DNA of 64,000 nt. Source: Fragilaria radians (Eukaryota; Bacillariophyta; Fragilariophyceae; Fragilariales; Fragilariaceae). The notes below the pieces were generated by a model that searched no databases, was not told the DNA's origin, and saw only the letters and a program-made list of their open reading frames with translations. Position 1 is the stretch's first letter, and each line of letters begins with the position of its first letter. Positions 24,101-34,503 of the stretch are shown here, piece by piece. The stretch covers positions 109,660-173,659 of the forward strand of contig CAAAJI010000014.1 of assembly GCA_900642245.1 (NCBI GenBank), written 5' to 3'. The translations under genes and the position numbers were made by a program.

Positions 24101-24651
24101 ATGAGTTCTGACGATTGTGGAATAGTAATTAGTTGAAATAGTCCCACAATAGATTCTCGAATGACAATTCGACTGTTGTGTGGTAAAGTGACGGTCCCAC
24201 TAAAGGGTACTTCATTCTTCCATGTTGTGTGTGCATGCCAGTCTAAAAGGGAATCCTGCAAATGAGGACAGTCATATCTTTCTCGGAAGACTGGCTTTTT
24301 TGGTTCAGGAATAATGATACGTTCATTTGCAGTGGCTGATGTGATGAATGGTCCCATAGGAAGGTTACTTGGTGTCAGTGTGGGAGATACAAACTGAGAA
24401 ACTGGTGAATCTGTCGAAGGATAAGCTGTTGTTGGTGTAACTGTTGATTCTCCATCGGAAATAAAGTACTCCCCTATAGAACGATTGGAAAATGTGGTTT
24501 CGACAAATAAAGCTTTGGAAATAAGATCAAATTGTCGACGACCTTGTCCGAGGCGTTGTAGTTTTTGTCGTCGTGAAGCATAACTAGGTAGTTGTATCCA
24601 AACCAGTACAAACACTTTGAAACGAAGGTATCCACGGATAAATTCTTTCAT
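21145..24651 (-). CDS. Secreted G8-domain, beta-helix protein (CEMIP/TMEM2-like), copy 2
   Basis: Exons 24651-22080 and 21983-21145 are joined in phase 1 across a 96-base intron (GTGAGT...AAAG) at the same protein position as in copy 1; the product has about 1136 residues. The start ATG at 24651 begins MKEFIRGYLRFKVFVLVWIQ, a signal peptide or signal anchor. A Thr/Ser/Pro-rich linker of about 60 residues (near residues 65-110) is longer than in copy 1. The G8 domain, the GRYPIHFHLLGDK and IHRSFYRCVSIHGT motifs, ENVAFDVIGFCYYLEDGVEQYN and the C-terminal VVYDPQGPLWFFKL unit are all kept. The paralogues align along their whole length, and many cysteines are shared, as expected for an extracellular protein. 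The substrate is unknown. Confidence 0.88.
21984..22079 (-). other. Intron of G8 gene, copy 2
   Basis: The 96-base intron has a GTGAGT donor and an AAAG acceptor. Its position and phase match the 61-base intron of copy 1, so it predates the duplication. Confidence 0.8.
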
Positions 24652-25913
24652 AACGAGAGACTAAGTTGGATCACTAATGATGAATATTGCATTTTCCCTT
24701 TGCATTAATTTAGGTTTGTCTCAAAGGATCCAGAGTTTTCTTCCGAAATTGATTGAAAAAATTGTAAAATTCAATCTTTCAAGAATATAACGTCCACGTC
24801 GTAAATAACAAAGCCATAAACAAATTAATTTGTAATTTCAACGGATGTGAAACACTCCGCGTCGCAATTTTGTAACAAAAAAGGAATTAACTAACGGGCA
24901 AAAATTGTGACTTCCGATTTTTTTCCATGTGCTTGACGTCGTTTTATGTGAGTTTCTGGAACACTGCGATACTATAAAATCATTTTTTACCACAGCCAAA
25001 AAGATTGGGTACACATAGTGAGTACACCTGGGAATTTCATGATCAAGTCAAAAGCCTTAACCAATAACGAATAAAGCTCACCTATAACAGTCTTGCAATA
25101 CTGATCTATAATACTAGAATAGATTTGAAGCATGATCAACACATTCCTTTATGCAGGAAGCCCCTCAATAAATGCACCCTAGTAGCCATGCATATGGTAA
25201 TTCCAAAGTCAAATGATTTCTTGATATATAACCTATGCGGAATTATTTTGTGTTTCCTCTTAATCTGCATCTTGTTTTTATTGTGACCAGATGATATATA
25301 TATCATGTTAGCGTCTTTTTTGATGACTCATGCAGTTGATGTTTCTTAGATTCACTTCTTTGGAATGTGACTCATCCTTGACTGGATGTGATATTGCCTC
25401 CTTCAACCAATTATTTCTTTATTCTATTGTTTCAATATATTTGCTTTCTGGTTTTCAACCTTTGATTAATTCATTAATGCTTTCTTTTTACGTACCATCT
25501 TAAACTTGAGAATTGTCGAATTAAGTTCCAAGAATTCCAAGCCTGTCCTCCATTTTATACTCCCCCTATCACACATTCCAATATGGTAATTTTTGGTAGG
25601 GTCATAGTGCGTTTGTTGTAGAAGCATAGCAGTAACATAAGTATGTCCTTGGTGAAGATAAGTTCCTAAATCTGCACCCTTTAAGTGTACAGAGCCGTGG
25701 CGAAGTCCAAGCTAGATGACGATACAATTTTAGCAATCACGAAATTGTCCTTGTGCTCACAACAGTACAAGCGAAAAAGTTCACAGAGACAGACGCGTTA
25801 ATATGTCAAGTATTTGTTTTAACTGTTGATGAAAAGGATGGGTGACTCAAGGTAAATCCTGCTACGGTCAAGCTTAACTATAGTTACTAGTCGTACAGTA
25901 ATCATTGTTTCGG
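24652..25913. other. Intergenic, 1.26 kb, divergent promoters
   Basis: This lies between the divergent starts of G8 copy 2 and UXT. It is AT-rich with no coding-like frame. A small perfect palindrome, ATGATATATATATCAT, lies near 25290. Confidence 0.5.
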
Positions 25914-26381
25914 ATGAACCACGTAAACTCTCGAGATCACGATGTCAACAATAAGATAAAAGAGTATGCAGCCTTTATAGACAATACATTGCACCCTGAG
26001 CTTGAAAGGCGAGTTTTGGCACGGGAAAAAGTTGAGGAAGAGGTCGAGGAGTATCGTGACCTGGCAGCAAAACTTCAAGCTGTGGAAGAGCGAACATTAA
26101 AATCGCAACCACTCCAAGCGTTGGTAGATCTGGGCCACAAAACAATATTCTGTCAAGCGGAAACCTCGGTTCCTTTAAAATTATACGTCCATGTTGGAAT
26201 GGGATTTCACGTGGAAATGACCCCAGCCGAGGCCATTTCGTTTTGTCAAGCTCGAATAGACTATCTATCTCGTGTTCTCAACTTTCGGATGGAGCGAGCG
26301 GCTCAAGTTGCTCGTGATTTACAAGCCTCTCTTGTAATTATGGAGCAGCTGCATAGTGACGTAACACACAATGGGCTCTAG
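25914..26381 (+). CDS. UXT: UXT, prefoldin-like chaperone subunit
   Basis: A single exon encodes about 155 residues from the ATG at 25914 (MNHVNSRDHDV). UXT is an alpha-type prefoldin protein found in the R2TP/URI prefoldin-like complex and as a transcription cofactor. The fold shows as two coiled-coil helices, one N-terminal (PELERRVLAREKVEEEVEEY) and one C-terminal (ARIDYLSRVLNFRMERAAQV), around a beta hairpin region: VDLGHKTIFCQAETSVP and LYVHVGMGFHVEMTPAEAI. The VDLG, V..GxGFxxE(L/M)TxAEA pattern is the family signature I know from animal UXT. The length is normal. No intron is needed. Confidence 0.85.
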   Translation: MNHVNSRDHDVNNKIKEYAAFIDNTLHPELERRVLAREKVEEEVEEYRDLAAKLQAVEERTLKSQPLQALVDLGHKTIFCQAETSVPLKLYVHVGMGFHVEMTPAEAISFCQARIDYLSRVLNFRMERAAQVARDLQASLVIMEQLHSDVTHNGL

Positions 26382-27378
26382 GACCTTTTTTCTATGAGTT
26401 TTAAGTTCTACTTTTTGAAGGCAAAATCAATTTAAAACATACTTCCTAAGGTAAGGCACTCTGCCAAAATGCAATTTATTGCCTGTTATTTCTGACTAGG
26501 TTGGATTAAGCATGCCGTAGCTTATTCAGATAATATTTCTAATCAGTGTATTAAAATGATTGTATGATTTTGGAAGATATTTCTATTACGAAAAACATCT
26601 CTGAAGTCGACTTTTGAGGTTATCAATAATCGAATCGGTAAATATACAACAACCATTTGAGAGCGGCATATTTATATTGTACGCCTGCCATAAACGTCTG
26701 AAATCCCAACCAATTTCGCTTTATTCGAATTTGTATAGTCAATAATCGAATTGGTAAATGTTACAACAAATGTTTTAGAATGGTATATTTATAATACACC
26801 ACTGCGTTAAAAGTCTTCCGGTGATGAAACATTTTTCATACATTGGTGAATACATCACTTCTGACTTGGGACAATGCGACTATTTAAGGTTGTTGAGGAG
26901 AGAGGTCATTAGTTAAAGTACATTATTGGTTGCTACAAAAATGGAAAGGTGGGATGATGCTTCATACCGAGATAATGTAAAAAGTGAAATGAATGATTAT
27001 TTCAATGTTTGATTGATGACTTCTGTTTGATTGTAATGCAAATCAACTCTAAGAGGCCAACAAGAGAGTAAAGGGGATACTTTCAACATCTAGTGCTCAG
27101 AGTAATGCTTGCCACCAAATTTTATATGATTTTCATTATGCTGCTGTGACTTGCTTTCAAACGTATAAGGAGAGCTATTATCCACTTTACTTCCTTCCTT
27201 CTCAGGAAAAATTATGATCATGTTTTAATCTTTGCCCAAGGCATTAAAGCGGTGCATAGTTACCTCACATTTTTCTTTTAATGCCTTTTTTAGTTTCCTT
27301 TCTTGTAAATTTTCTGAGAACCTTTAGTTCAAAATATTACGTAATATTGAATGCCTAGAAAAATCAAAACTAACATCA
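26382..27378. other. Intergenic, 1 kb, with a degenerate tandem repeat
   Basis: No gene is seen between UXT and the direct repeat at 27379. The stretch contains the two-unit tandem repeat at 26623-26825. Confidence 0.5.
26623..26825 (+). repeat. Two-unit degenerate tandem repeat, period 116
   Basis: TCAATAATCGAATCGGTAAA at 26623 recurs as TCAATAATCGAATTGGTAAA at 26739, and the following 60-70 bases (ACAACAA, GGCATATTTATA, AAAAGTCT-like parts) match imperfectly. No coding potential is seen. Confidence 0.7.
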
Positions 27379-27945
27379 TTGATCACAGGGTCAAAGCTTT
27401 CATTGAAGTCATTCCAGGAATCGCATATCCGAAAGCAAACAATATTGCTCTAACACCTCCATTTTTACATTTTTGCCAACAACTAATCAATTTGTGCAAG
27501 ATAATCAAATGAATGTAATCCTCAATCGTAAAATACATAAAATGGATGGATGTCAGGAGAAAATTTAAAAAATGCATCAGGCAATCTTATACTCCGATAC
27601 GAGTACATGTATTTTTATATATCATTGGCAACAAAATGAAAAGAATGAGGACCCAAATAAACCGAATAATTTAGCCAAAAATCACAGCAAAGCCATTACA
27701 AATATATTTTTCACCAAATGGCTTTATACAGTTTAAATTTCTTCCTATATGCGGGATTCAAGTGTCTCATTGATACAAATATCAATGCACTTAAGATTAT
27801 ACTTCTTTGTGCAAGGTTATAAATTTGATTCTTTCAGTCGTTTATTTTGATCATTGTGAGAGTACATTGCATATTGAATTGATATTCAGCAATACTTTTT
27901 AATGTGGTGAAGAAGTTGAGCTCTCACTTCTAGGCTTATAATTTA
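27379..27945 (+). repeat. Long direct repeat R1 (partner at 33762-34340)
   Basis: About 570 bases, from TTGATCACAGGGTCAA to GCTCTCACTTCTAGG, recur at 33762-34340 in the same orientation with roughly 90% identity by eye. The pair flanks duplication block A. It contains no gene. Its ends are not TG...CA. Confidence 0.8.
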
Positions 27946-28151
27946 GTTAATTTCCTTTCTTATGACAAAATCTATTCTGAACAACTTTACAATATACCTA
28001 GCATTCTTATGCAACTTTAGGTTTCGGCACATACACTATTAGATTCTCGAGATCTGGTTGACTACGGACAAGGCCTTTTAGAAATTAGTATTTTTCTCAA
28101 TCCTCTTGGTAAGCGTTTCTCTCTTGGAGTTTCACACTCATTTGCAGCAAA

Positions 28152-29756
28152 TTACATATTCCTCGCTTGTCTTATCATTTCGGCTTGGTCATCGTGTGAA
28201 ACTTCCTGTCCTTGGGCCTTTGCCATTGTTGTCATCGCCGCAACTGTGGCACGTGCACGAATTTCTTCCGCATCGATTCCAACCGAATCACTTCCTCCCG
28301 CAGCTTTTCCTTCTTTGTAGAATTCCCTTCCTAAAATTCGAACACCCTTCACTCGTTTCTCACGCTCTTCAGGTGAAACAGAAGAATCACTGAAAATCTT
28401 ATTACACACATTCTTTAGAGTTTTGGAGATATCACGAACATTTATTGCCCAGGCCAATTCCAGTATTGCGGGTAATGAATCGCTCATCCTCTCAGTCAGT
28501 TCTGCTTGTTGTTCTGCCGTGAGCCCCTCACCTTCTTTCATACCACGTTGAACAGACTCGACTTCTTTGAAGGCTTTCTGACCCTTAGATGCTGCCTTCA
28601 CACCAGCAGAGACGATTTGCATGTTCGCATTCATTAATTTCATATTTTTCTTGACTCGGGCTACATGGCCATCCATCCCAAGAAAGCTCGACTTAAAGCC
28701 CAAAAATTCTTCTGCCTCAATCTGAAGCGAGAAGCCGATTGTAACACAAAATACATTACCGAATGGGCCTTCGACGATCTTAGCAGCTTCTTCTTGACAA
28801 CTTAGTGCGAAAGCCTCCTCTGAAAGAATACCAGAGGAAAACTCAGCCACACGCTCCACAAGGTGGATTGCACACTTAACTTCACGTTTTCTCTGTCTAA
28901 ACTCTGCTTCGGCAGAATTGGATTTAACATTATTCATATCTATTTCAACCTCTTCCTCTCCAGAATCTGGTTTAGGCTGATTCATCGTATCTTTCATTAA
29001 AGTATCCGCTGTATTGGCGATCCACAACTCACCAATGTATGGCTCAACCAAGTGGGAGCCAAACATCACAGTGAAGAATACAAGAGGATCTATTTGTTCA
29101 ACGGATGCAGCAGCAGAGTTCTCATCGAGACCCACGCGATCGTAATTCTTCCGAGATTCCTCTTTGGAAAGGACTTGGTAAGCTTGTCCAAGCATTTGAA
29201 ACTTCTCGGCAGCTTCGGGATCGTTTGGATTCTTGTCTGGATGACACTTTCGTGCCTCTTTGTAATACGCTTTCTTGATATCTGATTGAGATGCATTCGT
29301 GGATATATTTAAAAGATCGTAGTACAATCGATCTTTTACAGGACGTTCATTCTGTAAAGCTTGAGTAGACGTTGATGATGCCTTTCCCTTCTCCTCTTCA
29401 AATGTTTGAATCTCTTCCCATTCCTTATTGAGGCGATAAAAATACCACTTTCGATTCTTCTTATCCCAAATCATACCCTGATAAGCGGATTTGATGGCTT
29501 CGACAGAGTTGACCAAACCTCTGAACATTTGCATCGCTCCGATGACTACACCCATGGTAGGTAGTGCGACTGCTGATACTACACCTGTACCAAGTCCACT
29601 TACAAGTCCTTTCACTCCGTGTTGTTGGGCTCCAACTATAGGATTTGCCACAAGAGAAACTAAACCAGCAATAGCTCCTCTGACTGCATTCTTTAAGCCA
29701 GAACTTAAGCCAGCCCATCCATCCTTGGGCCTTCGAGTCGAGAAAATTAAATCCAT
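28152..29756 (-). CDS. J-domain protein with DnaJ-X C-terminal region, copy A
   Basis: The frame has 534 residues from the ATG at 29756 (MDLIFSTRRPKDG). The J domain is at residues about 144-207, with HPD at 172-174 (ARKCHPDKNPNDPEA), and would stimulate Hsp70 ATPase. Before it is a Gly/Ala-rich, partly hydrophobic region of about 100 residues (AIAGLVSLVANPIVGAQQ, GVVSAVALPTMGVVIGAM), followed by WYFYRLNKEWEEI. After it comes an acidic, helical DnaJ-X type domain (VFFTVMFGSHLVEPYIGELWI) to the end. The zinc-finger and G/F regions are absent, so it is a class III J-protein like yeast Caj1/Djp1. It is about 93% identical to copy B at 41708-43312; 26 of about 36 differences are in the first 180 residues. 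In copy B a leader exon can be added; here that exon is broken. Confidence 0.85.
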   Translation of the reverse strand: MDLIFSTRRPKDGWAGLSSGLKNAVRGAIAGLVSLVANPIVGAQQHGVKGLVSGLGTGVVSAVALPTMGVVIGAMQMFRGLVNSVEAIKSAYQGMIWDKKNRKWYFYRLNKEWEEIQTFEEEKGKASSTSTQALQNERPVKDRLYYDLLNISTNASQSDIKKAYYKEARKCHPDKNPNDPEAAEKFQMLGQAYQVLSKEESRKNYDRVGLDENSAAASVEQIDPLVFFTVMFGSHLVEPYIGELWIANTADTLMKDTMNQPKPDSGEEEVEIDMNNVKSNSAEAEFRQRKREVKCAIHLVERVAEFSSGILSEEAFALSCQEEAAKIVEGPFGNVFCVTIGFSLQIEAEEFLGFKSSFLGMDGHVARVKKNMKLMNANMQIVSAGVKAASKGQKAFKEVESVQRGMKEGEGLTAEQQAELTERMSDSLPAILELAWAINVRDISKTLKNVCNKIFSDSSVSPEEREKRVKGVRILGREFYKEGKAAGGSDSVGIDAEEIRARATVAAMTTMAKAQGQEVSHDDQAEMIRQARNM

Positions 29757-29860
29757 AACCAGCTGGCTTTGAGATCAAATGTTTTGAAAAAAGTGTCCAG
29801 TTAGTGGATTGAAATGAGATGAATATTATGTATCGAAAATGTATCCCTCACAAGACTCGA

Positions 29861-29970
29861 CGTATCGTTTGTACTTCTTCTAAAGAATTCGATGATTGGA
29901 TCTCTGCTGCATTAAAGCCAGACTGTGTATCTTACTCTCCATTGGTCTTTCTTTCTGTGTCATTAATCAT
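29861..29970 (-). pseudogene. Broken leader exon of J-protein copy A
   Basis: This stretch aligns with the putative leader exon of copy B (43621-43725). Here the codon at the B start position is ATT (an ATG lies one codon upstream), GAG has become the stop TAA at 29934-29932, and the GTACGT donor is not conserved. If copy A is expressed it must start at 29756 or use another leader. Confidence 0.5.
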
Positions 29971-31230
29971 AATCCTTCGATGGGATTGAAATTGACGCCG
30001 GCCGAGATGCCTAAATTATCCCGATTCGTATCATACATACATACAACGAATGCTTGCTTGACTTGGTATCATAATAGTGAAAATGCACATCCCATCTGGC
30101 CGTTGCTACCCTTTAACCCTTGTGCATTTTGTAAATACTCGAGAAAGAAAGTGATCGCTGACGGCACCTGATTTAAATATTGGGCCTGCGACATAATCTA
30201 GAAATAAACCAGAGATATATTTCCACATTGTCTATTCATTCAATAACAGTGCATAACAGAATAACAATGTTTATTGAAAGCCCAAATTAAAACTTATAAT
30301 ATTGAGAAACAGAATACATACCTTTGGCATCCATGAGAGAAAAATACCAAGAATTGAAATTGCAAACATGAAATAAGGTAAGCTTCTGTAATTAAGAACT
30401 CTGATCTGAATTACGCATAAACCACACCAGTTACTATCAGGTATGATAAAGTTATTGGAGAAAACAAAAAAAGTTACCGAAATAAAATTGAAAATTAGTT
30501 GGAATAATTCAGGATTAACGTCAAGGAGTACTTTTGGTACAACTATTTTTGGTTCAGTATCAAATTATAATGAATAATTTCCTGGGCAGGATGTAAGTAT
30601 CGGAAATTTTGTCCAAAGTGGTAACTCGGTTTATTGAATACTCAATTTCGCAATGTGGTGCATTTGACTCTTACAACATGGGGACATTCAATTTGCAATA
30701 TAAGATCTTTAACTATTTGTTCAAAGAGCACTGATTGATACTAAAATCGATCTCATCTCACCTCTTTCTGAGACCCGGCTCAATTAATAAAGTAACCTTA
30801 AATTGACTGATTGCTTGATTGAGGATATTTGTGCCGCTTGAACTAGAATTCACATATCTGTCTGCTTGGTTTCTTTATTCATTTGACCAGGTGGAACTAT
30901 AACTCACTCAATCCTTTCGGCTCAACTTCCCAGAGGCTATTGCATAGTCAGCAAAGGTTATTGAGACATCTCCATGAAACATGTCTTGAGGCAGTAATAG
31001 TATGGCTCTAGAAAACGAAGAAACATACATTCCATTAACTGATCAAGATAACCCGCGTTGGATAGTAAAACAATTATTCCATTCTACATTCATCCATAAT
31101 TATACTGGTATGAAAGGCATTAATCCGATGTATTTAATCCGATGAATCAATTACATTGTTGTATGTTTAGGACGACTGAATTAAAGCTATCGAAGCAAGA
31201 GTATTGTCTTTTTGTCACCAAAAACATAAT
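29971..31230. other. Intergenic part of block A, no gene recognised
   Basis: The first 150 bases still align weakly with the DNA upstream of J-protein copy B (for example the shared CAACGAATGC). The rest is AT-rich without coding-like frames. Confidence 0.5.
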
Positions 31231-32925
31231 TTTGATTTTTTCACTAAAGCTTTATTTTTAAACAACAGGAACAATGATTGACGTTCCAATAACAGCAGCA
31301 GCAATGGCTTCTAAAACAACAACACCAGAAAAAGCGAAAACATGACTCTTAACCATAGATATAATAGGACAAAAAGGGAAACCTCTAAATTTACACTTTC
31401 CTGATGTCAATACTAAATCAATAACATAATTATCTTAATCACTGATGTTGAATACATTTAAAGATACCAATATCATGTCAGGTCAAGTGGTAAAACTATA
31501 TCATGCTATGAATTGCATGACCTGTAAACTTTATCTTCATAAAAGGCAATCATAATAATCCATGTCATAATTATTGTTGGAAATGTAGGGATGGAAATTC
31601 AAGAATACACTCTTCTCTGTGAATTTTGATCTTTTGTAAAATAATTTAATCTACGTAGCAAAGCAAGCACCAACTACTAGTCCTACTCCTAAAACAGTTT
31701 TTCATCCGATCTGACCAGTGCTACTCCTTAACCCTTCTGCTTTTAGAAGTACAGTAATACTTGAGAAAGTGATCAAGTAGTTAGAGAGTGAGTTACTAAA
31801 CTCACGAGGGATATAGCTAAATATTGTTGACTCCTTTTTAAAATGTCAAACCATCAAATAAAACATTTTATCTAGTTATCAGAACAAGGATATTGACTTT
31901 GCACTAACAAGTTTTCCACCAACAATCTTTGATGTTCCAATAACAGCCACCAATAACTTCTACAACAACAACGCAAGAAAAAGCAAAAAATACGTGCTTA
32001 AACCTATAGCTTTGATACGAAAAAAAGAAATGACTACCTCTACACCTTCCTAATGTCAATGCTAAATCAATGGTATAATTTACTTTAAGTTCTGTGATGT
32101 TATGATACCAATGACATGTTAGGTCAGCTAGAAAAACTAAATAATGTGTCATGCATCAAGTTGAATGACCTGCAAATTCTAGGTTCACAAATAGCAATCG
32201 TAACCATACATTTCATGATTATTGCTTGAACTATTTAAGCAGAAATTCAAGATGCATTCTTTTTTGTAGTTTACTCAGCGGAGCGAAGCTTACTTGAGAA
32301 AGTGATCGAGTAGTTAGAGAGTGAGAGACTAAAATCAGTAGGGATCTAGGAAATCGCTAATTACGTCGAATTATAAACTGGTTCAATTACATGGATCAAA
32401 AAATTCCTTGTAGGTTTGGGTTGATTCTTACTGTGTTAATGCTTCACTAGTCACATTATAAAAATGTCAAATAAGTAAAGAATACATTTTACAAAGTTAA
32501 CAACACAACAATATTGACTTCACACCAACAACATTATTTTGATTTTTTCACCGACAATCTTTGACGTTCCATTAACAGCAGCACCAATAACTTTTACAAC
32601 AATAGAGCAAGAAATAGCTAAAATATTTCTTTAAACCATAGTTATTCCTAATGTCAATATTAAAGCAATGGTATAATTTACTTTAAGTTCTGTGATGTTG
32701 AATGCAACTGTAGATACCAATGACATGTTAGATCAAGAGATAAAGCTTGAATATTGTGTCATACATCAGATTGTATGACCTGAAAATTCTAGGTTCACAA
32801 ATAACAATCATAAAAATCTTTGTCATAATTATTGCTGGAAATGTAAAAATTCAAAGATGCATTCTCTTTTGCAAAATTGTCAAGGCTGAGGAGCAAAGCA
32901 AGCACCAACTACTAGTGCAGTAACA
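31231..32925 (+). repeat. Three diverged tandem units of about 640 bases
   Basis: Three units are anchored by GACGTTCCAATAACAGCAGC at 31281, GATGTTCCAATAACAGCCAC at 31931 and GACGTTCCATTAACAGCAGC at 32562. Shared parts include the ACAACAAC...GCAAGAAAAAGC run, CTAATGTCAAT, ACCAATGACATGTTAG, ATGACCTG and the tail AGCAAAGCAAGCACCAACTA (units 1 and 3). Linkers such as GTAGTTAGAGAGTGAG also repeat. The minus frame at 31904-32152 is hydrophobic but not shared intact by the other units, so a decayed gene is possible but unproven. Confidence 0.75.
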
Positions 32926-33710
32926 AAAATTGGTGTTATATTCTCTACAGATACCTTATTTTCAAGATCACCATCGTTGGAAGCTAGAGCTGTTGAAAGA
33001 TGAATCTAGATCTAAGCCAAGAAATAGACCCCAAGTTGTTATCGTTGGAACTGACTAGATTATTAAAATATGAGTCAATCGATCAAATTTCCCGCCGTAG
33101 TATATCATGATCGTTTGATGTATTTCGTGGAAGGTCTTAGTGACGATTCAAATCTTGGATTCATGACGGCCACATGACGAAAGTATGACGTAGCAGTATC
33201 TCTCATTTTTATCTGGTTATGGGCAATCGTCTCACATTTTCGTGGCACATAAGTGGTGCAATAGTTCAGCACTTCTCGATGCAAAACTTTATTTGGCACA
33301 ATGGATTGTATACACAGTATACATCCAACAAGAACTTGAAACTTTCACCTTTTCGTGTCTCGACTTCATCTAGAAATATTCTTCAGAGAAAATAGTGGAG
33401 AGCTGCTGTTGCAATAGCAGAATCATGCAGCTCGAGATTTTAATTGATTATTGAAGTCTCAAATAAACTCTCTTTCCCTTCGAGTATACAATGACTTTAC
33501 CATGACCTGTAGTAGCTCAAAGTTGATTCCACTAATCTTCACTAAGGACTTTTATCGCATGAAGTCGACTTACGTTGATGTTCAATTACATCTCAAGAAT
33601 ATGCCTCCGTGATCTATCTTTATTTCCGTCACGTATAAGGATTCCAACACAACCGTCTTCACTGACAAGCATTTTGATTGGAGGCATACAAGCATTCAAT
33701 GACACCAGCC
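32926..33710 (+). repeat. Gene-less relic in block A of the 44959-48020 region
   Basis: Three pieces match block B in order: 32926-33000 matches 44959-45030 (TCTCTACAG, ATCACCATCGTTGGAAGC); 33328-33505 matches 45030-45203, the 5' flank and start codon of the four-TM gene (CTTGAAACTTTCACCTTTTC); and 33514-33710 matches 47834-48018, downstream of that gene. The coding sequence itself is absent, and about 330 unrelated bases (33001-33327) interrupt the first two pieces. Confidence 0.8.
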
Positions 33711-33761
33711 CTTAAGTTACAAATTAGTTTTGCAATTAGCATGATTCATAAGTAACGTTAT

Positions 33762-34340
33762 TTGATCACAGGGTCAATGCTTTCATTGAAGTCAATTCCA
33801 GGAATCGCATATCCGAAAGCAACCAATATTCCTCTAACACCTCCATTTTTACATTTTTGCCAACATCTAATCAATTTGTGCAAGATAATCAAATGAATGT
33901 AATCCTCCATCGTAAAATACATGAATGGATGGATATTAGGAGAAAATCAAACAAAATATGTTCGTATGCATCATGCAATCTTATACTCCGATACGAGTAC
34001 ACGAATTTTTGAATATTATTGGCACCAAAATACAAAGAATGAGGACCCAAATAAAAAGAATAATGTAGTCAAAAATCACAGTAAAGCCATTACAAATTTA
34101 TTTTGCACCAAATGGCTTTATACAGTTTAAACTTCTTCCTATATGCGGGATTCAATTGTCTCATTGGTACAAATATCAATACATTTAAGATTATACTTCT
34201 TTGAACAAGGTTATAAATTAGATTATTTCGGTCATTTATTTTAATCCTTGTGAGATTACACTGCATATTGAATTGATATTCAGCAATACTTTTTAATGTG
34301 GTGAGGAAGTTGCGCTCTCACTTCTAGGTTTAATAATTTT
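33762..34340 (+). repeat. Long direct repeat R2 (partner at 27379-27945)
   Basis: This is the second copy of R1, in the same orientation, about 6.4 kb downstream. It ends about 160 bases before the CRAL-TRIO gene. No gene is inside. Confidence 0.8.
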
Positions 34341-34503
34341 GACCATTATGAAGTACGTGTGTGCGTATGAGGTGATGACGCACCGTATGAACCCAGAACC
34401 AGTTTGAAAATATTTGGAAGGAATGGCGTCATCCGCCATCATTCCTGTCATTTCTTTGATTCATTCTTTGTTGATCCTCATTACTTGATCGTTCGTGATA
34501 CAA

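Noticed and set aside
29052..29772. Several frames on both strands inside J-protein copy A (and the same set in copy B)
   Set aside because: They are shadows of the conserved coding sequence and appear in both copies only because the DNA is duplicated.
27379..34340. An LTR retrotransposon with 570-base LTRs and a 5.8-kb interior
   Set aside because: The interior holds a cellular J-protein gene and no gag, protease, reverse transcriptase or integrase. The repeat ends are not TG...CA and no primer-binding site or polypurine tract was seen.
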